This document shows, piece after piece, positions 1-10,030 of a stretch of 64,000 nt of DNA. The DNA is from Actibacterium sp. MT2.3-13A (GTDB taxonomy: Bacteria > Pseudomonadota > Alphaproteobacteria > Rhodobacterales > Rhodobacteraceae). The notes beneath the pieces are model-generated. The model made no database searches. It was given only the letters and a program-made list of their open reading frames with translations, and had not been told where the DNA came from. Positions within the stretch are counted from its first letter, which is position 1, and each line of letters begins with the position of its first letter. The stretch spans positions 62,001 through 126,000 of the forward strand of contig NZ_JAGSOU010000005.1 of the NCBI RefSeq assembly GCF_018139985.1, given 5' to 3'. A program made the position numbers and the translations under genes.

Positions 1-1615
1 GGGCGACCGCGGGGCCGAGCTTTTTCCGCGCATGGCCGCGGATGGATTTCTCCAGCTCCTCCGAAGGTTCGAACCCCGGGTTCAGGGCGACATAGGCCTT
101 CACCACCTCGCCCGCGGTCTCGTCGGGGATGCCGATCACCGCGGCCTCGGCCACGGCCTCGTGCTCGATCAGGGCGCTTTCCACCTCGAAGGGGCCGATC
201 AGGTGGCCGGAGGTCTTGATCAGGTCATCGGCGCGGCCCACGAACCAGAAATAGCCGTCCTCGTCGCACATGGCGAGGTCGCCCGACAGGTACCAGCCAT
301 CGACGAAAGCCTTCTGGTAACGCGCCTCCTCGTGCAGATAGGCGCGCATCATCGAGGGCCAGCCGGGGCGCAGGGCCAGTTCGCCGATCTCCCCCGGTTT
401 CAGTTCCCGCAGGGTGCCGTCCTCGCGCTCCACGATGCCGGCGCTTATCCCCGGCAGCGGCTTGCCCATCGAGCCCGGCTTGATGTCCATCGCCAGGGTG
501 TTGGCGATCATGATGCCCCCCGTCTCGGTCTGCCACCAATTGTCGTGGAAGGGCTGGCCGAAGACCTCGTTGCCCCAGACCACCGCCTCTGGGTTGAGCG
601 GCTCGCCCACCGAGGCCATGAAGCGCAGGTTGCCGAAATCGTAAGGTTCCGCCGCCGCCTTGCCCGCGCGCATCATCATGCGGATGGCGGTGGGGGCGGT
701 GTACCAGACCTCAACCTTCTCGTCCTGGAGGATCGTGTACCAGCGGTCGAGGTCGAACTCCGCCTCATCCACGATCATCGTGCAGCGATGGACCAGCGGC
801 GCGATGATGCCGTAGGAGGTGCCGGTGACCCAGCCCGGATCGGCGGTGCACCAGAATTTCGTGCCCGGCACGAGTTCCAGCGCATAGCGGCCGGTCATGG
901 CGTGGTTGACCACCGCGCCATGCACATGCACCGCCCCCTTGGGCCGGCCGGTCGTGCCGGAGGTGAAATGGATCAGCGCGGTCTCCTCGGGCGCGGTGTG
1001 CACCACGTCGAACCGCGGATCGGCCGCCGCCATCGCCGGGCCCAGCGCCACGCAGCCCTCGGGCGCCTCGTCGCCCACGACAAGAACGCATTTGAGCGAG
1101 GGGATCTCCGCCGCCCAGTCCGCGATCTTGCGGCGGTAGAGGCCCGCCGTGGTGACCAGCACATTGGCCTCGGCGATCTCCATGCGGGTGCGGATCGGCT
1201 CGGGGCCGAAGGCCGAGAACAGCGGCGAAAACGTCATCCCCGCCTTCAGCGTTCCCAGCGCGGCGATGTAAAGCTCGGGCTCGCGGCCCATCAGGCCGTA
1301 GACCCGGTCGCCGCGCTCCAGCCCCTGCGCCTTCAGCACATTGGCGAAACGCGCGGTCGCCTCGGCGAGATCGGCATAGGAGAAATCGCGCCTCTCGCCC
1401 GATTTGCCCATCCAGCGCATCGCCACCTGCCCGCCATGTCCCGCCGCCACATGGCGGTCCACCGCCTCATGGGCGATGTTCAGCGCGCCGTCGGGCATCC
1501 CGTCGAGCATCGCGCGCGCCTCGTCCCAGTCGAAGCCGGCGCGCGTGGCGTCGGGGTCGGGCAGCACGGCGCGCGCCCTGGTCGCTGCGTCCTTCCTGAT
1601 CGTGGCCCAGGTCAT
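1..1615 (-). CDS. acsA: Acetate-CoA ligase (AcsA-type), C-terminus cut by window edge
   Basis: AMP-forming acyl-CoA ligase that makes acetyl-CoA from acetate, ATP and CoA through an acyl-adenylate. The visible 538 residues hold the ATP-loop motif [12 protein letters not shown], the adenylate-site WWQTETGG and the DGWYLSGD hinge region. The last part with the acetylatable lysine lies beyond base 1. The ATG has a strong GGGAGGAG ribosome site. It starts 43 nt after the ppsA stop on the same strand, so the two probably form an operon for growth on acetate and gluconeogenesis. The N-terminus fits the shorter Bacillus-type AcsA better than the 650-residue Acs; a propionate or other short-chain ligase is possible. 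Confidence 0.85.
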   Translation of the reverse strand, partial: MTWATIRKDAATRARAVLPDPDATRAGFDWDEARAMLDGMPDGALNIAHEAVDRHVAAGHGGQVAMRWMGKSGERRDFSYADLAEATARFANVLKAQGLERGDRVYGLMGREPELYIAALGTLKAGMTFSPLFSAFGPEPIRTRMEIAEANVLVTTAGLYRRKIADWAAEIPSLKCVLVVGDEAPEGCVALGPAMAAADPRFDVVHTAPEETALIHFTSGTTGRPKGAVHVHGAVVNHAMTGRYALELVPGTKFWCTADPGWVTGTSYGIIAPLVHRCTMIVDEAEFDLDRWYTILQDEKVEVWYTAPTAIRMMMRAGKAAAEPYDFGNLRFMASVGEPLNPEAVVWGNEVFGQPFHDNWWQTETGGIMIANTLAMDIKPGSMGKPLPGISAGIVEREDGTLRELKPGEIGELALRPGWPSMMRAYLHEEARYQKAFVDGWYLSGDLAMCDEDGYFWFVGRADDLIKTSGHLIGPFEVESALIEHEAVAEAAVIGIPDETAGEVVKAYVALNPGFEPSEELEKSIRGHARKKLGPAVA

Positions 1616-1657
1616 TCTGTCTCCTCCCAATCACCTCTTGGCCGGCATGAGGTTCGG

Positions 1658-4027
1658 CTAGCCCTCCGCCTCTGCCACATGATGTTTCACGGCCATGAAA
1701 CTGTCCGGCGTGACCGAAATCGTGTCGATCCCCGCCTCCACCAGATACCGCGCGAAGGCGGGGTTGTTGCTGGGCGCCTGCCCGCAGAGCCCGACCTTGG
1801 CGCCCGCCTTGTGCGCGCGCGCGATCACCTCGCGGATCATCCACAGCACCGCCGGGTTGCTCTCGTCGAACAGCCCCGCCAGTTCGCCCGAGTCGCGGTC
1901 GACCCCCAGCGTCAGCTGGGTCAGGTCGTTCGAGCCGATGGAGAACCCGTCGAAGCGTTTGGCGAATTCCTCGGCCAGGATGACGTTGGAGGGGATCTCG
2001 CACATCACATAGACCTGGAGGCCGTTCTCGCCGCGCCTCAGCCCGTTCTCGGCCATGACCTCCAGCACGCGGTCGGCCTCCTCCGGCGTGCGGCAGAAGG
2101 GGATCATCACGATCACGTTGTCGAAGCCCATCTCCTCGCGCAGGCGCTTCACCGCGCGGCATTCCAGCGCGAAGCCGTCGCGATAGGCGGGCGCGTAGTA
2201 GCGCGAGGCGCCGCGGAACCCGATCATCGGGTTCTCCTCGTTCGGCTCGAACTGGCGCCCGCCCAGAAGGTCGGCATATTCGTTGGTCTTGAAATCGCTC
2301 ATCCGCAGGATCATCGGGTGCGGGTAGCAAACGGCGGCGATCCGCGAGAGGCCCTGCGCCAGCCGGTCGACGAAGAACTCGGGCTTGCTGTCGTAGCCCG
2401 CGGTCAGCGCCTCGATCTCTTCGCGCGCGGCCTCGTCCTTCAGCGCGTCGAAGCGGGTCAGCGCCAGCGGGTGCACCTTGATGGCGTTGTTGATCACGAA
2501 TTCCATCCGCGCCAGGCCCACGCCCTCGGCCGGCAGCCGCCACCAGCGCGCCGCCGCCGCCGGGTTGGCCATGTTCAGCATGATCCTCGTGCGGGTCTCG
2601 GGGACGTCGCCCAGCGCGATCTCCTCGACCTCGTAATCTGCGATGCCCTCGTAGATATAGCCCGTCTCGCCCTCCGCGCAGGAGACCGTCACCTCCTGCT
2701 GGTCATGCAGCATGTGGGTGGCGTTGCCGGTGCCCACGATGGCGGGCAGGCCGAGCTCGCGGCTGACGATGGCGGCGTGGCTGGTGCGGCCGCCGTGATC
2801 GGTGATGATGGCCGAGGCGCGCTTCATGATCGGCACCCAGTCGGGGTCGGTGGTCGAGGTCACAAGGATCGCCCCGTCCACGAAACGGCCGATATCGCGG
2901 GCGTGTTCGATCAGGCAGACCTGCCCCGTGGCCACCGCGCTGCCGACGCTGAGCCCGGTCAGCAGGGTCCTGCCCGCCTGTTTCACCGTGTAGGATTTCA
3001 TCGCCGCCGCGCCCAGGCGCGACTGCACCGTCTCGGGCCGGGCCTGCACGATATAGAGCAGCCCGGTCTCGCCGTCCTTGGCCCACTCCATGTCCATCGG
3101 CTGGCCGTAGTGTTCCTCGATGGTGCAGGCCATGCGCGCGAGATCGAGGATCTCGGCATTGCTCAGCACGAAGGAGGCGCGCTCGGCCTTCGAGGTGGGC
3201 ACGTTGCGCGTCTTGGCGCCGCCGCCGGCGTAGATCATCTTCTTTTCCTTGGCGCCCAGCGACTTCTCCACGATGGGCGTCAGGCCGGGACGGTCGAGGA
3301 AGGGCTTGTAGACCTGGTATTCGTCCGGGTTCACCGCGCCCTGCACGACGTTCTCTCCCAGCCCCCAGGCGGCATTGATCAGCACCACCTTGTCGAAGCC
3401 CGACTCGGTGTCGATGGAGAACATGACCCCCGAGCCGCCGACATCGGCGCGCACCATCTGCTGCACGCCCACCGACAGCGCCACCTTCATGTGGTCGAAG
3501 CCCTTGAGCTGGCGGTAGGTGATCGCCCGGTCGGTGAACAGCGAGGCATAGCAGCGCCGGCAGGCGTCCAGCAGTTCGGCCTCGCCCACCACGTTGAGAA
3601 AGGTCTCCTGTTGGCCGGCGAAGGAGGCGTCGGGCAGATCCTCGGCGGTGGCAGAGGAGCGCACCGCGACCGAGGGGCGCATCTCGCCCAGCCGGCTGGC
3701 CAATTCGGTGTAGGCGGCGCGGATCTCGTCCAGCACGCCGGAGGGAAAATCGCCCGCCCGGATCATCGCGCGGATCTGCTGGCCCGCCTCCGCGAGCGGC
3801 AGCTTGCCTGCCTCCAGCGCCGCCAGCGCCGCGCCGATGCGACCCTCCAGATCGTTCGCGGCGATGAAGGCGCGATAGGCCCGTGCCGTGGTGGCGAAGC
3901 CGGTGGGCACCCGGATGCCGCGCGCGCCCAGCGTCTGCACCATCTCGCCCAACGACGAGTTCTTGCCGCCCACGATGGCGACATCGCCCCGGCCGAGTTC
4001 CTCGAACCAGATTACGCTCTTGCCCAA
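1658..4027 (-). CDS. ppsA: Phosphoenolpyruvate synthase
   Basis: Converts pyruvate plus ATP to PEP, AMP and phosphate, the entry step of gluconeogenesis. The protein is 789 residues, near the family norm of about 790-800. Domains in order: N-terminal ATP-grasp (GGKNSSLGEM at the start), the mobile phosphohistidine domain with the catalytic His in GGRTSHAAIV (about residue 417), and the C-terminal PEP-binding barrel with CGQAPSNNPAFA. I chose the TTG at 4027 because GGAGG lies five bases upstream and the coding matches the family from GKSVIWF onward. An in-frame ATG about 50 bases further upstream lacks this. It is followed closely by the acetate-CoA ligase. Confidence 0.93.
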   Translation of the reverse strand: MGKSVIWFEELGRGDVAIVGGKNSSLGEMVQTLGARGIRVPTGFATTARAYRAFIAANDLEGRIGAALAALEAGKLPLAEAGQQIRAMIRAGDFPSGVLDEIRAAYTELASRLGEMRPSVAVRSSATAEDLPDASFAGQQETFLNVVGEAELLDACRRCYASLFTDRAITYRQLKGFDHMKVALSVGVQQMVRADVGGSGVMFSIDTESGFDKVVLINAAWGLGENVVQGAVNPDEYQVYKPFLDRPGLTPIVEKSLGAKEKKMIYAGGGAKTRNVPTSKAERASFVLSNAEILDLARMACTIEEHYGQPMDMEWAKDGETGLLYIVQARPETVQSRLGAAAMKSYTVKQAGRTLLTGLSVGSAVATGQVCLIEHARDIGRFVDGAILVTSTTDPDWVPIMKRASAIITDHGGRTSHAAIVSRELGLPAIVGTGNATHMLHDQQEVTVSCAEGETGYIYEGIADYEVEEIALGDVPETRTRIMLNMANPAAAARWWRLPAEGVGLARMEFVINNAIKVHPLALTRFDALKDEAAREEIEALTAGYDSKPEFFVDRLAQGLSRIAAVCYPHPMILRMSDFKTNEYADLLGGRQFEPNEENPMIGFRGASRYYAPAYRDGFALECRAVKRLREEMGFDNVIVMIPFCRTPEEADRVLEVMAENGLRRGENGLQVYVMCEIPSNVILAEEFAKRFDGFSIGSNDLTQLTLGVDRDSGELAGLFDESNPAVLWMIREVIARAHKAGAKVGLCGQAPSNNPAFARYLVEAGIDTISVTPDSFMAVKHHVAEAEG

Positions 4028-4090
4028 ACTCTCCTCCCAAGACCTGTGGCCGCGATACCCCGACGCTACGGGGGCCATTGTCGCCGCGCC

Positions 4091-4104
4091 TTGATCCGCA
4101 TCAA
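4091..4104. promoter_or_regulatory. FNR/FnrL-type box (TTGAT-N4-ATCAA)
   Basis: The sequence TTGATCCGCATCAA is a perfect palindromic anaerobox of the FNR/FnrL class. It sits in the 139-bp divergent gap, 64 bp upstream of the ppsA start and 63 bp upstream of the ATPase start, so it could control either gene. Oxygen-dependent regulation is inferred; the palindrome is seen directly. Confidence 0.65.
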
Positions 4105-4166
4105 GGCGAGTGCCGGCGCCGCCCCGCACTCTGCGCTGAGGCAAATCACACCGGGATGGCAAAAGA

Positions 4167-6779
4167 ATGGCCGCAGACAGCCGGCAGGCCGCGCCGCGCC
4201 CGCCCGGCGCGGGGCTGACCCACGCAGAGGCGCAGGCGCGGCTTGAGACGCATGGCCGCAACGAACTGGCCCCCGTGCGCCAGACGCCGGCGGCGGTGAT
4301 CCTGCTGCGCCAGTTCACCGGGCTGCTGGTGGTGATCCTGATCGTCGCCGCCGCCCTCGCCGCCGTGCTGGGCGAGGCGATCGACGCCATCGCCATCTCG
4401 CTGGTGGTGGCGCTGAACGGCGCGCTGGGTTTCGTGCAGGAATGGCGGGCCGAGACCGCGCTGGTTGCGCTGCGCAACATGCTGGCCACCCGCGCGCGGG
4501 TGATGCGCGACGCGGTCGAGCAGATGATCGACACCCGCGACATCGTGCCGGGCGACCTCATTCTGCTGGCCGCGGGCGACAAGGTGCCCGCCGACATGTC
4601 CGTCCTCAGCGCCGCCGAACTGCGCATCGACGAAAGCGTGCTGACCGGCGAATCCTTCCCGGTGGAGAAGGACGCCGCCGACCCCGAGGCGCGACTCTTC
4701 ATGGGCACCTCGGTGGTGGCGGGCCGGGCCGAGGGGCTGGTGGTGGCCACCGGGCAGCGGACCGAATTCGGCCGGATCGCCGACCTCACCGGCGCGGTGG
4801 AACGCAAGCCCACGCATCTGCAGGTCAAGCTCGGCCAGCTCGCCCGCCAGATGGGCGTGATCGCGCTGATCGCGGCGGCGCTGGTGGGGGCGGCGGGCAT
4901 CCACGCCGGCAAGGCCCCGGCCGAGATGTTCATGACCGCGCTGTCGCTGGCCGTCGCCGTGGTGCCCGAGGGGCTGCCGGCGGTGGTGACGATCACGCTG
5001 GCGCTGGGCGCCTCGGCCATGGTGCGCCAGAACGCGCTGGCCCGCCGCCTGCAGGCGGTGGAGACGCTGGGCGCGGCCACCGTGATCTGCACGGACAAGA
5101 CCGGCACCCTGACCGAGGACGCGATGACCGCGGCGCGGATCTCGATGCCGGGGCGCGACCTCGTCGTCACCGGCACCGGCTACGACCCGGCGGGCCATAT
5201 CGAGTTCGAGGGCGCCAGCCTGCGCGCCGCCGACGACGCCGATCTGGCCGACCTGCTGGAAACCGCCCTGCTGTGCAACAACGCCCGCCTGCGCCGCGAG
5301 GGCGGGCGCTGGCGCATGGTGGGAGAGCCGACCGAGGGCGCGCTGGTGACTCTGGCCTACAAGGGCTGGACCCCGATGCCGCGCGACGGCGCGGTGCTGG
5401 CCGAGATGCCGTTCTCCTCCGAACGCAAGCGGATGAGCGTGCTGTCCCCCGGCGGCGCGGGCTACGTCCTGCACGTCAAGGGCGCCCCCGAGGTGATCCT
5501 CGAGCGCGCCGCGACCCTGCGCGAGAACGGCCGGACCCTGCCGCTGGACACCGCCGCGCGCGGCCGGCTGCACGCCGCCTACGAGGCGCTCGCCGCCCGG
5601 GGCATGCGGGTGATCGCGCTGGCGCGCGCGCATCGGGACGATCCCACCCTGCCCGAGACCGAGCGCGACCTCGAATTCCTCGGCTTCGTCGGCCTGATCG
5701 ACCCGCCCCGCCCCGAGGTCAAGGAGGCCATCCGGGGCTGCCAGGCGGCCGGGATCGGGGTGATCATGATCACCGGCGACGGCCCGCTCACGGCGCGCGC
5801 CATCGCCGAACAGCTCGACCTGCCGGTCGGGCGCGTGCTGACCGGCAACGAGGTGGAGCGCCTGACCGACGGGGAACTGGTCGAGGCGCTGGGGCAACAG
5901 CCGCTGTTTGCGCGCAGCACCCCCGCGCACAAGCTGCGCATCGTCTCGGCCCTGCAGGCGCGCGGCGAGATCGCCGCCATGACCGGCGACGGGGTAAACG
6001 ACGCGCCGGCGCTGAAACAGGCCGATATCGGCGTGGCGATGGGGCTGCGCGGCACCGATGTGGCCAAGGATGCCGCCGACCTGGTGCTGCTGGACGACAA
6101 TTTCGCCACCATCCTGCGCGCCATCCGCGAGGGCCGGCGCCAATATGAGAACGTCAAGAAATTCGTCCGCTACCTGCTGGCCTCCAACACCGGCGAGGTG
6201 CTGGCGATCGCCGGCAACCTGGTGATCGGCGGGCCGCTGGTGTTCCTCGCCACCCAGATCCTGTGGATGAACCTGATCACCGATGGCGCCACCGCCGTGG
6301 CGCTGGGGCTGGAAAAGCCCACCGCCGACCAGATGCAGCGCCCGCCCCGGCCGCGGTCCGCGCCGATCCTGGGGCGCGGCGGCTTTGCCACGCTGGTGCT
6401 GTTCGGCACCTATACCTCGGCGGCGACGCTGTGGATCTTCTACCACTTCCTGCCGCAGGGCGAGGGGCTGGCCCGCACCGCCGCCTTCACCGCCATGCTG
6501 CTGTTCGAAAAGGCCAGCGTCTTCGCCTTCCGCGCGCTGACCCTGCCCTGCAGCAAGATCGGATGGTTCTCCAACCCGCTGCTGCTGGTGGCGCTGACCG
6601 CCTCGGTGGGCGCGCAGGTGGCGGCGGTCTACTGGCCGCCGATGCAGCTGCTGCTGCACACCGAGGCGCTGGGCCGCGCCCACTGGCAGATGATCGCGCT
6701 GCTGTCGCTGCCGCTGCTGATCCTGCCCGAGCTCTACAAGGCCGCGACCTGGCGCCGCCGGCTGAAGGCGGCGGGCTGA
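4167..6779 (+). CDS. P-type cation-transporting ATPase (P2A, Ca2+-type)
   Basis: Inner-membrane ATPase of 870 residues with the standard order: N-terminal cation-ATPase domain, paired helices (about 45-85), actuator motif TGES (about 170), the PEGLPAVV helix (about 266-273), the phosphorylation loop DKTGTLT with Asp310, an ATP-binding domain, TGDGVND hinge (about 606), and six C-terminal membrane segments. The PEGLP signature and lack of N-terminal metal-binding domains place it with SERCA/PMCA-like or Na+/K+-type pumps rather than CPx copper/zinc pumps. The ion cannot be fixed by eye. It is divergent from ppsA across an FNR-type box, so low-oxygen induction is plausible. Confidence 0.9.
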   Translation: MAADSRQAAPRPPGAGLTHAEAQARLETHGRNELAPVRQTPAAVILLRQFTGLLVVILIVAAALAAVLGEAIDAIAISLVVALNGALGFVQEWRAETALVALRNMLATRARVMRDAVEQMIDTRDIVPGDLILLAAGDKVPADMSVLSAAELRIDESVLTGESFPVEKDAADPEARLFMGTSVVAGRAEGLVVATGQRTEFGRIADLTGAVERKPTHLQVKLGQLARQMGVIALIAAALVGAAGIHAGKAPAEMFMTALSLAVAVVPEGLPAVVTITLALGASAMVRQNALARRLQAVETLGAATVICTDKTGTLTEDAMTAARISMPGRDLVVTGTGYDPAGHIEFEGASLRAADDADLADLLETALLCNNARLRREGGRWRMVGEPTEGALVTLAYKGWTPMPRDGAVLAEMPFSSERKRMSVLSPGGAGYVLHVKGAPEVILERAATLRENGRTLPLDTAARGRLHAAYEALAARGMRVIALARAHRDDPTLPETERDLEFLGFVGLIDPPRPEVKEAIRGCQAAGIGVIMITGDGPLTARAIAEQLDLPVGRVLTGNEVERLTDGELVEALGQQPLFARSTPAHKLRIVSALQARGEIAAMTGDGVNDAPALKQADIGVAMGLRGTDVAKDAADLVLLDDNFATILRAIREGRRQYENVKKFVRYLLASNTGEVLAIAGNLVIGGPLVFLATQILWMNLITDGATAVALGLEKPTADQMQRPPRPRSAPILGRGGFATLVLFGTYTSAATLWIFYHFLPQGEGLARTAAFTAMLLFEKASVFAFRALTLPCSKIGWFSNPLLLVALTASVGAQVAAVYWPPMQLLLHTEALGRAHWQMIALLSLPLLILPELYKAATWRRRLKAAG

Positions 6780-6824
6780 GCGGACGGCGCCGCCCCCCCG
6801 GCGGCGATCGGGGCGCGACAGGTC

Positions 6825-6853
6825 TTGGCCAAAGCGGCGCCAGCGCCTATAGC
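6825..6853 (+). promoter_or_regulatory. Candidate sigma-70 promoter for hisB
   Basis: A -35 TTGGCC at 6825-6830 and a -10 TATAGC at 6848-6853 are separated by exactly 17 bp, placing transcription start about 10 bases before the hisB ATG. Found by eye only. Confidence 0.45.
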
Positions 6854-6870
6854 TGCGCGCAGGCAAAAGG

Positions 6871-7467
6871 ATGACCGACATGCGACAGGCCCAGATCACA
6901 CGGACCACCGCCGAGACCGATATCACCGTCTCGGTCAATCTCGACGGCACGGGCGTCTACGACAACCAGACCGGCGTGGGCTTCTTCGACCACATGCTGG
7001 ACCAGCTGGCGCGGCACTCGCTGATCGACATGACGATCCGGGCCAAGGGCGATTACCACATCGACGACCACCACACGGTCGAGGATACCGGCATCGCGCT
7101 GGGCCAGGCGCTGGCTCAGGCGCTGGGCGACAAGAAGGGCATCCGCCGCTACGGCGCCTGCCTGCTGCCAATGGACGACGCGCTGGTGCGCGCCGCGCTG
7201 GACCTCTCGGCCCGGCCCTATCTGGTGTGGAACGTCGAACTGCCCACCGCCAAGATCGGCACATTCGACACCGAGCTGGTGCGCGAGTTCTTCCAGGCGT
7301 TCAGCACCCACGGCGGCATCACCCTGCATGTGGACGCCCTGCACGGCATCAACAGCCACCACATCGCCGAGGCCGCGTTCAAGGCCGTCGCCCGCGCCCT
7401 GCGCGAGGCGGTCGAGACCGACCCGCGCAAGGCTGACGCCATCCCCTCCACCAAGGGGGCGCTGTAG
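6871..7467 (+). CDS. hisB: Imidazoleglycerol-phosphate dehydratase
   Basis: Sixth step of histidine biosynthesis: dehydrates imidazole glycerol phosphate to imidazole acetol phosphate. At 198 residues it is a monofunctional bacterial HisB. The metal-binding histidine clusters are visible as [14 protein letters not shown] and NSHHIAEA. The ATG at 6871 follows AAAAGG; an internal ATG at 6880 is the alternative. hisH begins 5 bases after the stop, so the two are co-transcribed. Confidence 0.97.
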   Translation: MTDMRQAQITRTTAETDITVSVNLDGTGVYDNQTGVGFFDHMLDQLARHSLIDMTIRAKGDYHIDDHHTVEDTGIALGQALAQALGDKKGIRRYGACLLPMDDALVRAALDLSARPYLVWNVELPTAKIGTFDTELVREFFQAFSTHGGITLHVDALHGINSHHIAEAAFKAVARALREAVETDPRKADAIPSTKGAL

Positions 7468-7471
7468 GACC

Positions 7472-8110
7472 ATGGTCACGGCCATCATCGACTACGAATC
7501 GGGCAACCTGCATTCGGCGGAAAAGGCGTTCCAGCGCATGGCGCGCGAAGTCGGCGCGGGCGAGGTGATCGTCACCTCCGACCCCGACGCGGTGCGCCGC
7601 GCCGAGCGGATCGTGCTGCCCGGCGACGGCGCCTTCCCGGCCTGCCGGAAGGAGCTGTTCGACCACCGCGGGCTGTTCGAGGCGATCGAGGAGGCGGTGA
7701 TCGGCAACGGCCGCCCCTTCATCGGGATCTGCATCGGCATGCAGATGCTGGCCACCCGCGGACTGGAATACGAGGAGACGCCGGGCTTCGACTGGATCGG
7801 CGGCGAGGTGGTGCGGATCGCCCCCTCCGATCCGTCCCTCAAGGTGCCGCACATGGGCTGGAACGACCTGGTGATCGACCACCCCCACCCGGTGCTCGAC
7901 GGCATCAAGACCGGCGACCACGCCTATTTCGTCCATTCCTACCACTTCCGCGTGGACGATCCGGCGCGTCGGCTGGCCTGGTGCGACTACGGCGGCGAGA
8001 TCACCGCCATCGTCGGCCGCGACAATATCGTGGGCACCCAGTTCCACCCGGAGAAAAGCCAGGCCACCGGCCTGCGCCTGATCGGAAATTTCCTGAAATG
8101 GAAGCCGTGA
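7472..8110 (+). CDS. hisH: Imidazole glycerol phosphate synthase, glutaminase subunit
   Basis: Class I glutamine amidotransferase of 212 residues that passes ammonia to HisF. The nucleophile cysteine is in GICIGMQML, and the catalytic His/Glu pair is in FHPEKSQ near the C-terminus. It sits between hisB and a small ATP-pyrophosphatase gene whose start overlaps its 3' end. Its partner hisF is about 2 kb downstream, so the synthase subunits are not adjacent here. Confidence 0.97.
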   Translation: MVTAIIDYESGNLHSAEKAFQRMAREVGAGEVIVTSDPDAVRRAERIVLPGDGAFPACRKELFDHRGLFEAIEEAVIGNGRPFIGICIGMQMLATRGLEYEETPGFDWIGGEVVRIAPSDPSLKVPHMGWNDLVIDHPHPVLDGIKTGDHAYFVHSYHFRVDDPARRLAWCDYGGEITAIVGRDNIVGTQFHPEKSQATGLRLIGNFLKWKP

Positions 8111-8775
8111 GCCGGCCGCGCGCCGCGCTCAGCTGGTCCTCGGGCAAGGATTGCGCCTTCGCCCTGCACAAGGTCCGGCAGGGCGGCGAGGTCGAGGTGA
8201 CCGCCGCGCTGACCACCACCAACGCGGCCTTCGACCGCGTGGCCATGCACGGCACCCGCAACGCGCTGCTGCGCCGGCAGGTGGCGGCGATGGGGCTGGA
8301 GCCGATCGAGGTGCCGCTGCCCTGGCCCTGCTCCAACGCCGAATACGAGGCGTGCATGGAAACGGCGCTGGCCGCGCTGCACGAACGCGGCATCACCCAC
8401 ATGGTGTTCGGCGACCTGTTCCTCGAGGACGTGCGCGCCTATCGCGAGGCGCAACTCGCGGGCACCGGCATCACGCCGCTCTTCCCGCTCTGGGGGCGCG
8501 ACACCGCCGCGCTGGCGCGCGAGATGATCGCGACCGGCTTCGAGGCGCGGATCGCCACGCTCGACCCCTCGAAGATCCCCGCGGACCTCGCCGGGGCGCG
8601 CTTCGACGCGGATTTCCTCGACGCCCTGCCCGCGGGCGTCGATCCCTGCGGAGAGCGGGGCGAGTTCCACACCGCCCTTCTGGCCGGCCCAATTTTCTCC
8701 GCCCCGATCGCGGTGGAGTTGGGCGAGGTCGTCACCCGCGACGGCTTCACCTATGCCGACATCGTGCCTGTCTAG
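8098..8775 (+). CDS. Dph6/DUF71-type ATP pyrophosphatase
   Basis: Member of the adenine-nucleotide alpha-hydrolase family with the PP-loop SWSSGKD near the N-terminus and the family signature GDLFLEDVRAYRE in the middle. The eukaryotic and archaeal relatives are diphthamide ammonia ligases; the bacterial role is unknown. The ATG at 8098 overlaps the hisH end by 13 nt. A GTG at 8107 giving a GTGA overlap is an equally good start. Translational coupling to hisH is likely, but I see no chemical link to histidine synthesis. Confidence 0.85.
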   Translation: MEAVSRPRAALSWSSGKDCAFALHKVRQGGEVEVTAALTTTNAAFDRVAMHGTRNALLRRQVAAMGLEPIEVPLPWPCSNAEYEACMETALAALHERGITHMVFGDLFLEDVRAYREAQLAGTGITPLFPLWGRDTAALAREMIATGFEARIATLDPSKIPADLAGARFDADFLDALPAGVDPCGERGEFHTALLAGPIFSAPIAVELGEVVTRDGFTYADIVPV

Positions 8776-8778
8776 GCG

Positions 8779-9165
8779 TCACTTCACCCGCTGCCAGGTC
8801 TGCTTCTTGCAGATCGGGCCGAAACAGCCCGACACGCGCAGCGTATCGCCCGACAGCACCATCTTCGAGCTGAAGACCTTGTCGCTCGAGGGCTGCCAGA
8901 TCCGCCCGTTGCGGTATTGGCCCTCTCCCCGCGGCTCCATGTCCCAGACCAGCCGCTTGCCGATGTTGCCGGACTGGTATTCGCCCTCGCCGTTGAAGGT
9001 GCGCGAGATCGTGCCGCAGATCGCCCCCTCGCCGCATGGCTGCATCTGGACATAGGCGAAGCTGCCGTCGTCGGGCTGCGTCTGCCAGGTGCCGATCACC
9101 GGGTCGGCCCAGGCCGGCGCCGCCAACCCCAGGCCCAGCGCCGCGCCGAGCATCGCTTTCCTCAT
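8779..9165 (-). CDS. DUF2147 family secreted protein
   Basis: Protein of 128 residues with a cleavable signal peptide (cleavage after APAWA), so it is probably periplasmic. The mature part has DPVIGTWQT at the start and two cysteine pairs ([17 protein letters not shown]), as in DUF2147, a lipocalin-like family of unknown role. ATG at 9165 is preceded by GGGAGGA. It is convergent with the DUF71 gene, 3 nt between stops, and interrupts the his gene run on the opposite strand. Confidence 0.85.
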   Translation of the reverse strand: MRKAMLGAALGLGLAAPAWADPVIGTWQTQPDDGSFAYVQMQPCGEGAICGTISRTFNGEGEYQSGNIGKRLVWDMEPRGEGQYRNGRIWQPSSDKVFSSKMVLSGDTLRVSGCFGPICKKQTWQRVK

Positions 9166-9307
9166 GTCATCCTCCCTCATCTCCTTCGGGCAGTCTGAGA
9201 CGGCGCCGCGCATCCGCGCAAGCGTGACGTGGGGTTCCGGCCCGCGTTGCATTCCGCCGCGATCGGTGCAAAGGAACGCCCAGACCTGCCAGACACGGAG
9301 CCCGGCC

Positions 9308-10030
9308 ATGATCCTCTACCCCGCCATCGACCTCAAGGACGGAAATTGCGTGCGCCTCTACAAGGGCGAGATGGACCAGGCCACCGTGTTCAACGACGAC
9401 CCGGCGGCCCAGGCCCGCGCCTTCCAGGACGCGGGCTGCGAATGGCTGCACCTCGTCGACCTCAACGGCGCCTTCGCCGGCGCGCCGGTCAACGCCCCGG
9501 CGGTCGAGGCGATCCTCGCCGCGACCGACGTGCCCGCCCAGCTCGGCGGCGGCATCCGCGACATGGCCACGATCGAACGCTGGCTCGACAAGGGGCTCGC
9601 GCGCGTGATCCTCGGCACCGTGGCGGTGGAGAACCCCGAGCTGGTCCGCGCGGCCGCCCGCGCCTTCCCCGGTCAGGTGGCGGTCGGCATCGACGCCCGC
9701 GACGGCCGCGTCGCCACCAAGGGCTGGGCCGAGGAGACCGACGTCATGGTGACCGATCTCGCCAGGTCCTTCGAGGACGCCGGCGTCGCCGCGATCATCT
9801 ACACGGACATCAACCGCGACGGCGCCATGCAGGGCCCCAATGTCGCGGCCACGGCGGCGCTGGCCAACGCCGTCTCCATCCCGGTGATCGCGTCGGGCGG
9901 CGTCAGCTCGCTCGACGACCTGCGCGCGCTGAAAGCCTGCGGCGCGCCGCTCAACGGCGTGATCTCCGGCCGCGCCCTCTACGACGGCGCCATCGACCTG
10001 GCCGAGGCCCTTGAAATCCTGAAAGACTGA
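9308..10030 (+). CDS. hisA: Phosphoribosylformimino-5-aminoimidazole carboxamide ribotide isomerase
   Basis: Fourth step of histidine synthesis, an Amadori isomerisation by a beta/alpha barrel of 240 residues. The catalytic aspartates lie in YPAIDL (first strand) and YTDINRDG. The phosphate-binding loops are QLGGGIRD and IASGGVSS. The gene follows the DUF2147 gene divergently, and its stop runs straight into a short intergenic repeat that also follows hisE. Confidence 0.97.
   Translation: MILYPAIDLKDGNCVRLYKGEMDQATVFNDDPAAQARAFQDAGCEWLHLVDLNGAFAGAPVNAPAVEAILAATDVPAQLGGGIRDMATIERWLDKGLARVILGTVAVENPELVRAAARAFPGQVAVGIDARDGRVATKGWAEETDVMVTDLARSFEDAGVAAIIYTDINRDGAMQGPNVAATAALANAVSIPVIASGGVSSLDDLRALKACGAPLNGVISGRALYDGAIDLAEALEILKD

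Noticed and set aside
32-4246. A 1404-codon open frame on the plus strand
   Set aside because: It is antisense to acsA and ppsA, whose motifs are intact. It is rich in His/Arg/Gly with no domain, as expected for the mirror of GC-rich coding DNA. The same applies to the long frames opposite the helicase (30441-33674), rpoD (57979-60039) and dnaG (60468-62969).
4146-6950. A 934-codon frame antisense to the P-type ATPase
   Set aside because: Composition-driven shadow; the plus-strand ATPase has every catalytic motif.
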